NCBI GenBank assembly: GCA_030761205.1
Contig: JAULJL010000035.1
Coordinates: 15,975,001-16,039,000 of the forward strand
Direction of reading: 5' to 3'
Source of the DNA: Fremontodendron californicum
Taxonomy: Eukaryota > Streptophyta > Magnoliopsida > Malvales > Malvaceae
Length of the DNA: 64,000 nucleotides
A program made the translations under genes and the position numbers. This document shows, in pieces, positions 59,075-64,000 of the stretch. Each line of letters opens with the position of its first letter. The stretch's first letter is position 1. The notes below the pieces were generated by a model. The model made no database searches. It had not been told where the DNA came from and worked only from the letters and a program-made list of their open reading frames with translations.

Positions 59075-60319
59075 ATGGAGCTGAAGGGTAAAAGAATGGT
59101 GTCAATGGGAATTGTTTTAGCTTTGGTAATCTCAGTGGCGGCCCGTAACGAGGGCCAGGGGGGTTGCCCCCCAAAAAAAATTGAAAAATCTTTAATATAG
59201 ATATATATATATATATATTTATTTATTTATATTAAATTAAATTAAATTAAATTAAATTAAATTTGTCTTTAAAATAAAATTATTATTGGTTTATTTTTAT
59301 TTTAGTCTACAACTTAATTTTATATATTATAATTTTAAAAAATTAAAACTATATTGTTATTTATCTTTTTATATTACCCACCAATCATTATTCATGAACT
59401 TTTTAAATCAATTGGTTATGTTTGTATAATTTTGTTGTTATATGCATTGGTAATGTTAAGACTTTTTTGTTCAGTCCAAAAGTTGAGATATTTTTTAATT
59501 AATTTTTGTTATAATACAATATTATATTGATTTGTCTTAACTTCTCATGCAAAAATATTTTTTTTATCAACTTTACTTATTGTACTGCAGTTTTTTTCAA
59601 CACCAAAGTTAAATTGAGATCATCTTATAAAAAATTAGAAAACACCATAATTTATAATTTTAAAGTTTCAATTTCATTATTTTAAAGGCATATTTTATTT
59701 TATTGTTTTGATTAAAATATATTATTTAATAATTGATTTATTTATTTATATATTTTTAATTTTAAAATGAAAAACGAATTAATCAAAAAAGTTCACCCAT
59801 AGTTCATTAAAAGATTGTGTAAATTAATTTAAAAGGCATGTTATTCTTTAAAAGTTCATTAAAAGATTGTTGAGATATTTAGTTCAGATTCAATTCTTGA
59901 ACTTTTTCTTTTTTTAAAAAAAACGTCGCTCACAATTTTAAATAAAATTATTTATTTGATGTATTTTATTTCCTTATACGTTTATTTATGAATTGATAAC
60001 ATTTATGCTTTTATGAGTTTGTTATTTTTTTAGTATATTATTTGCATATATGTTTTATATTAATAAAACATAGTGACATACCTCAAATAAAAAAAAATAT
60101 ATAGATTTATACTTTTAATCGGCTTCTCCAAAATCAAGTATCAAGATTCGTCACTGAGTAATCTTGATTGTCAGAACAAATGCCTTGCTGCGTAGGGGAG
60201 CAGACTGATTAGATCTGCATGTGAGAAAGACCCAACAGTTTTTGGGGGAACCCTTTTGTGTTTGCTATCACACTCCACCAGCTGCAGCTGCTTCTTTCAT
60301 CAACATTGCTTTGAACTAA
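59075..60319 (+). pseudogene. Small secreted-peptide-like reading frame split by a hAT-like element
   Basis: ATG 59075-59077 opens a frame with a basic start and a hydrophobic stretch (MVSMGIVLALVI), typical of a signal peptide. The frame is cut at 59132 by the 1-kb hAT-like element. After the element, beyond the target duplication, the same frame continues hydrophobic and then Arg-rich. It meets a TGA at 60206-60208, then reads on through a segment with CVCYHTPP to TAA at 60317-60319. The two halves join in frame across the duplicated octamer. The second stop may be a later lesion or an intron boundary. No protein family was recognised. A TATATAAAGG box at 58911-58920 lies upstream. Confidence 0.35.
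59133..60156 (-). mobile_element. hAT-like nonautonomous element, copy 2 (inverted relative to copy 1)
   Basis: It is 1,024 bp. On plus it starts CAGTGGCGGCCCGTAACGAG and ends CAAGATTCGTCACTG. Flanking octamers GGTAATCT (59125-59132) and AGTAATCT (60157-60164) differ at one base. It is the reverse complement of the element at 42014-43087. An ATTAA pentamer run at 59230-59262 is specific to this copy. Confidence 0.85.
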
Positions 60320-60739
60320 TTTCTTTATCATAAATGATGTCAACAGCTTAATCATTTAGAGATTTACAACAAATGAAATAAAATCTTTATTATTTCTTGT
60401 CGTCTCCTTGATTGTGAATGTAGACTTTGTGCCGAATCAAATAAATTAAATGTAAAATGTATCAACTAAATTAACTGTAAAATATATGCTCTTGATTTGT
60501 GACCTTGGAGCATACCCTCATTCGAAAATATGATATGTTTAGAATTTTCAAAGAAGAAAATAGACCAAAATTTTCACAATATTTAAGGTGTTCTAAGCTT
60601 GTGAAGCACCGACACTTTGCGCAGGGAAGTGTTCAAGTGTCGGATTACACATACCAAAGTCATGAAATTCTGCTTCATTACATACGAATTACATGGAATT
60701 TTACACAATGAGAGAATGGACATCATATTTAAATATTCA

Positions 60740-60780
60740 TTATTATCATCATCATCATCATCATCATAATCATCATCATC
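60740..60780 (-). repeat. (GAT)n microsatellite touching the LHCA1 stop codon
   Basis: An imperfect ATC run on plus (TGA/GAT on the coding strand) extends directly from the stop codon into the 3' untranslated region. Confidence 0.8.
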
Positions 60781-62011
60781 AAGGCAAAAGTGATGTGGGG
60801 ATGATGATATCTCCAATGTTGTTGTGCCATGGATCAGCTAAGTGAGTTGCCAAGTTCTCCAATGGTCCAGTGCCAGGGTAAGCTGATTGTTGAACACAGA
60901 TTCCTACGAATGCCAGCAATGCAAGACGACCTATATATACCAACAAAATCATTCATAAATTTGACAAATTATAAAACCCCAACTTTGATTGTTTCTAATA
61001 ACTTTGCGACGCAAGAAAAAATGGAAAATGACAAAGAGCATGATTTTTAAATTATGGTTGCATACGCGTTTTTTGTCGTCTCGTATTTATCGTGATTATT
61101 GCGAACGTAATAAAGAGTGCTAGGGTTTTACCATTCTTGATCTCTTTGACCTTGTATTCTTCAAACTTTTTGGGGTCCTTGGAGTATCCCAAGGGATCGA
61201 AAGCGCCACCAGGGTACTTCTTCTTCTCGGTGTCCTTCTCCATGCTGCGTTGGTGCTCAACGAAGGCGATGGCTAGGAATTCAATGACCAATATTGTAGG
61301 TAGGGTACCCCATGGAACAGGGTTCCCTAAGTAAGTGGCTTGTCCACCAGGAATTGCAGCCCATTCTTGAGCTTTTACCCAGTTTCCATACCCCAAGGCC
61401 TCTGGTACCAAGATACCAGGCTGCAAAATTCAGCCAAAATTTACCATTTTTTTCCTAGGGAAAACTTGCTCATAAAATTAACAAATTGCAGATGGCATAT
61501 TCTAATTCTACCAGAGATTAAACTTTAAAGTATATAAACTAAAATGTGCAGAAGAAAATTAAATAAAAAAAAAAAAAAGAGACTTACAACAGCAAGCATA
61601 GCCCATCTGCAGTGAATCAACTCAGATTCCTTGTATCTCTCAAGGTTCTCAGGGACCTCACCAAGTCTTAGTGGGTCAAACCCAAAGTCACTGAAAAGCA
61701 AAAAAAAATTTACAAAGCTTTATATGTAAGAAATATATATACTTCAAAAAAGGGTACAAAAATATTGAAAACTGTTCTCTTTTAGCTACTTTGAAAAAAC
61801 CTTACCCTGGTGCTGAACCATCAAGGTAAGGTGGTCTAGGCTGACCAGGCATCCAGTCAGCTGACATGCTAACACGGCCGTGGCTAACATTATTGGCACC
61901 AAAACTAGGCGCCAACGACACGGCGGCGCCGGCGAACTTGGACTTGGAAGAGGAAAGGAATGAAGGGTATGCGGTGGCTATGCCACAGCTCATTAGTGTG
62001 TTGGCAGCCAT
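60779..62011 (-). CDS. LHCA1: Photosystem I chlorophyll a/b-binding protein Lhca1 (complete, four exons)
   Basis: Exons on the minus strand are 62011-61806, 61690-61588, 61420-61132 and 60930-60779 (750 bp, 249 residues, TGA 60781-60779). All junctions are GT..AG and phases agree. Residues 1 to about 48 are a Ser/Ala-rich chloroplast transit peptide. The mature start, RVSMSADWMPGQPRPPYLDG, is diagnostic of Lhca1. The three LHC helices are visible: helix B with ESELIHCRWAM (chlorophyll ligands Glu/His/Arg), helix C with TILVIEFLAIAFVEHQRS, and helix A with EIKNGRLALLAFVG (Glu/Asn/Arg). The protein joins Lhca4 as a dimer in the LHCI belt of photosystem I in the thylakoid membrane. The length fits the family (about 240-250). 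The C-terminal GDIIIPTSLLP differs from the usual ending and the stop lies in a GAT repeat. Confidence 0.97.
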
Positions 62012-62121
62012 GGTTCTTGTTTTTTTGGAGCTTGGGAGCGAAGTTTGGACTATGAAGGTTAAGAGAAAGGGGTGGATAAAGGTCGTTGTAGGATTTGGAG
62101 GGAATCTGAAAGTGGATTTTT

Positions 62122-62167
62122 ATTGGCTAAGGGATGGTAGCAGTTGTTTTGTTATTGGGCCACGTGG
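62122..62167 (-). promoter_or_regulatory. LHCA1 promoter motifs: G-box and two CCAAT boxes
   Basis: The palindromic G-box CCACGTGG (62160-62167) is followed on the coding strand by CCAAT at 62158-62154. A second CCAAT at 62126-62122 runs into an AT-rich AATAAAAATCC stretch that may serve as TATA. G-boxes are bound by bZIP and PIF-type bHLH factors and are typical of light-regulated photosynthesis genes. The group lies about 110-155 bp upstream of the ATG. Confidence 0.6.
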
Positions 62168-62324
62168 AATTTGTCAAATCTTAGTTTGAGTGGATATATT
62201 GTGTTCTTGGTGTTTTTGTTTGTATGGTGGAGGTTTGAGTTTGAGATTGGAAAATAAAAAATCAAGTGGGGTCGATTTTTTTCCTTCTAAAATGATAGAT
62301 ACTAACATTTTTTTTACTCTGAAG

Positions 62325-62595
62325 TAATATGTTTAAGAGTTGAGTTATCGATTTGATAAATTTGATTTATATTGGATCAGATTTGAACATAGATTTTTTT
62401 TTTAATTTGAACTATCTAGACTCGATCCAAATTATTGTTGATTAATAAAAAATATTTTTTTAATTATAAAAATATTAATATAAAAATAATTTTTTAAATA
62501 TTGAAACAATTTTTCGAGCCGACCCGAACTTGGATAAAATGTCTCAAAAAAATTCGGATCGCGACCTGGCTCAGTCCGACTCATGAACACTTCTA
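62325..62595. mobile_element. hAT-type MITE (TAGA..TCTA family), eroded
   Basis: The left TAATATGTTTAAGAGTTGAG resembles the TAGAGGTGTTCATGAGC-type end. The right end is GACTCATGAACACTTCTA. Flanks CTCTGAAG and CTTTAAAG agree at six of eight positions. Confidence 0.5.
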
Positions 62596-62603
62596 CTTTA
62601 AAG

Positions 62604-62889
62604 TAGAAGTGTCAAAAATCAAATCGAATCATGTTCGAATATACTTTTAAATGTTATAAATTTGGATTTTAGTTTGGTTCAATTTAAATTCATTCATTTA
62701 TATTTGTTTATGTAAAAACCATAATTAAAAATTATTTTATATTAATATTTAAATAATTTATTTTTAAAACAAAATTAAATAAAAATCTTTTTGTTAGTAA
62801 AATAATCTTTGGAACTGGACCTAAACTTGAAAAAATCATGTTTAAAACCTGACTAATAAACATGGTGAGAAGATTTATGGACAAGTTTA
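62604..62889. mobile_element. hAT-type MITE (TAGA..TCTA family)
   Basis: It starts TAGAAGTGTCAAAAATC and ends TGGACAAGTTTA. Flanks CTTTAAAG (62596-62603) and CTTTAAAA (62890-62897) differ at one base. It abuts the preceding MITE. Confidence 0.6.
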
Positions 62890-63360
62890 CTTTAAAAAAA
62901 AAATAAACATTTACAGCATGTTTGGTTCGCTTAAATGGAATAAAAGAGAAATAGAATAAAAGGGGAATAGGTATTCTGTAATTTGGTTAATTGAATGGAA
63001 TAAATAAGGAATAGCTAAGGAATAAGGATAAAATATCTATTTTATCCTTAAGTTAAATAATAAATATTTTATTCTTAAGTTAAATTATTTTGTGATTTGT
63101 AATAAAATAATACTAATATATGTATAAATATATTTTAAATTAATATTTTAAATAAACAATATTAAAAAATATATGTATAAATTTTATATTTAAATAATAT
63201 ATAAATTATATTTTAAAATATTTTATTACATATTATATATATAATATAAAAAGTTGTAATAATAATATTTTATATTTAATAATAAATTTAAAATTATTTT
63301 TACAATTATCTTAAAATAATATTTAAAAATATAATTTCAGAATGGCCATATAAATACCAA
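62890..63360. other. AT-rich spacer upstream of the possible gene at the right edge
   Basis: It begins with AGCATGTTTGGTTCGCTTAA and ATGGAATAAA repeats, wording common at the edges of plant DNA transposons. A partner end is not visible. The rest is AT-rich without structure that I can support. Confidence 0.4.
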
Positions 63361-63364
63361 AACA

Positions 63365-63892
63365 AAAACAAAAATCTCATTTTTCTCTCCTCTCTCTCTC
63401 TAACGTCTTCCCCTCTCTCTAAAGCCTCTCTCTTTCTCTCTAAAATATCTTCTCTCTCACACATTCAATATTTTTCTAAAAATCACTACAAAACCCAGTT
63501 TTCGACCATCGGCCACCGTCACCACCATTGCCAGCCGCCGTCCACAGCCGGCCTATACCCCAGAAATGCCCCAAATTTCATCCATATCTTCCTCTCAAGC
63601 CCCTCTTTCCCTTTTTCCACTTGGTTTTTTCTAAAAATGTACGAAAATGCCTAGATCTACAAAAGAAGATCGCGCGAATAAACCTCTCAGAAACCCTCCT
63701 TCCGTCGCTCCTCAACCCGAGATTTTTAAGAATGTTCTTCTCCTCCCTTTGCTCTTCCCCTCCACCAATTTTGAAGCTTTGAATCCTTCAACAACTACCA
63801 AACCTGAAACCATAGCTATTTCTCTCTCCTCTTTTTTTTTTTTTTTTTTTTTAATTTCTGCTCAAAATAACTCTATTGGTCTATTGTGTTGA
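63365..63892 (+). CDS. Possible 5' end of an unrecognised gene (CT-rich leader and first exon)
   Basis: 63377-63470 is a CT-rich stretch of the kind found at plant transcription starts. A GC-richer segment with higher codon quality follows (63500-63800). Candidate starts are ATG 63647 (MPRSTKEDRANKPLRNPPSV...) and ATG or equivalent at 63528 in another frame. Neither matches a family that I recognise. The frame from 63647 runs into a T run at 63830, so an intron or the end of the exon is likely before that. The rest would lie right of the window. Confidence 0.3.
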
Positions 63893-64000
63893 TTTTCTTG
63901 ATTTTATGTTCATGTCTTTTAGATTTTTGTTTTGGTGCATTTTAGGGGAATTTTTTTTTTCTATTTCGAGATAGCCCATAATAGCCTTTAAGAAGTGGAG

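Noticed and set aside
61052..61426. LHCA1 exon 3 read straight on into a divergent tail ending at 61052
   Set aside because: That tail is intron 3. The donor at 61131-61130 joins exon 3 in phase to the conserved exon 4 at 60930.

Overview
The window is nuclear DNA of a flowering plant, probably a eudicot; the species cannot be fixed from the sequence. The evidence is: intron-containing genes with GT..AG junctions, a photosystem I antenna gene (LHCA1) with a chloroplast transit peptide, a MIR160 hairpin, Athila-type Ty3/gypsy elements primed by tRNA-Asp, and very AT-rich DNA packed with small DNA transposons. No prokaryotic operon, rRNA gene, intact tRNA gene or CRISPR array was seen.

Gene islands are few. 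(1) The left edge holds the last exon of a receptor-like cytoplasmic kinase resembling COLD-RESPONSIVE PROTEIN KINASE 1 (303-614, +). (2) A MIR160 precursor lies at about 22.74-22.84 kb on the minus strand, with mature and star arms both recognisable. (3) A seven-exon gene at 48647-52673 (+) encodes a predicted 512-residue transferrin-family protein with a signal peptide, a proline-rich arabinogalactan-like stretch, one transferrin lobe and a GPI-type tail. This is the most unusual gene here. (4) A complete four-exon LHCA1 lies at 62011-60779 (-), with G-box and CCAAT motifs upstream. A kinase remnant (about 47.5 kb), a small signal-peptide reading frame split by a transposon (59075-60319) and a possible 5' gene end (63.4-63.9 kb) are weaker.

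Most of the rest is mobile DNA. From 2.1 to 17.7 kb there is a stack of insertions: a long-TIR (Mutator-like) element holds a hAT-type MITE, which holds a minus-strand Athila-type LTR element. One LTR of that element holds another Mutator-like element, and its body holds a second, plus-strand Athila-type element. Neither LTR element shows reverse transcriptase or integrase. At 27355-29215 there is a 1.86-kb hAT-like element with perfect 8-bp target duplications and GC-rich subterminal arrays, itself carrying a MITE. At 33247-37492 there is a CACTA element with palindromic subterminal repeats and a decayed Transposase_24 gene. Two related 1-kb hAT-like elements lie in opposite orientation at 42.0 and 59.1 kb. 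A MITE family beginning TAGA and flanked by 8-bp duplications recurs through the window, including inside introns of the transferrin-like gene. tRNA-derived SINE fragments are also scattered.

From 53.77 to 57.66 kb there is a diverged 21-bp minisatellite whose last part has a higher-order structure of about 0.55 kb. The genes do not form a pathway. They are independent single genes separated by transposon-derived DNA.
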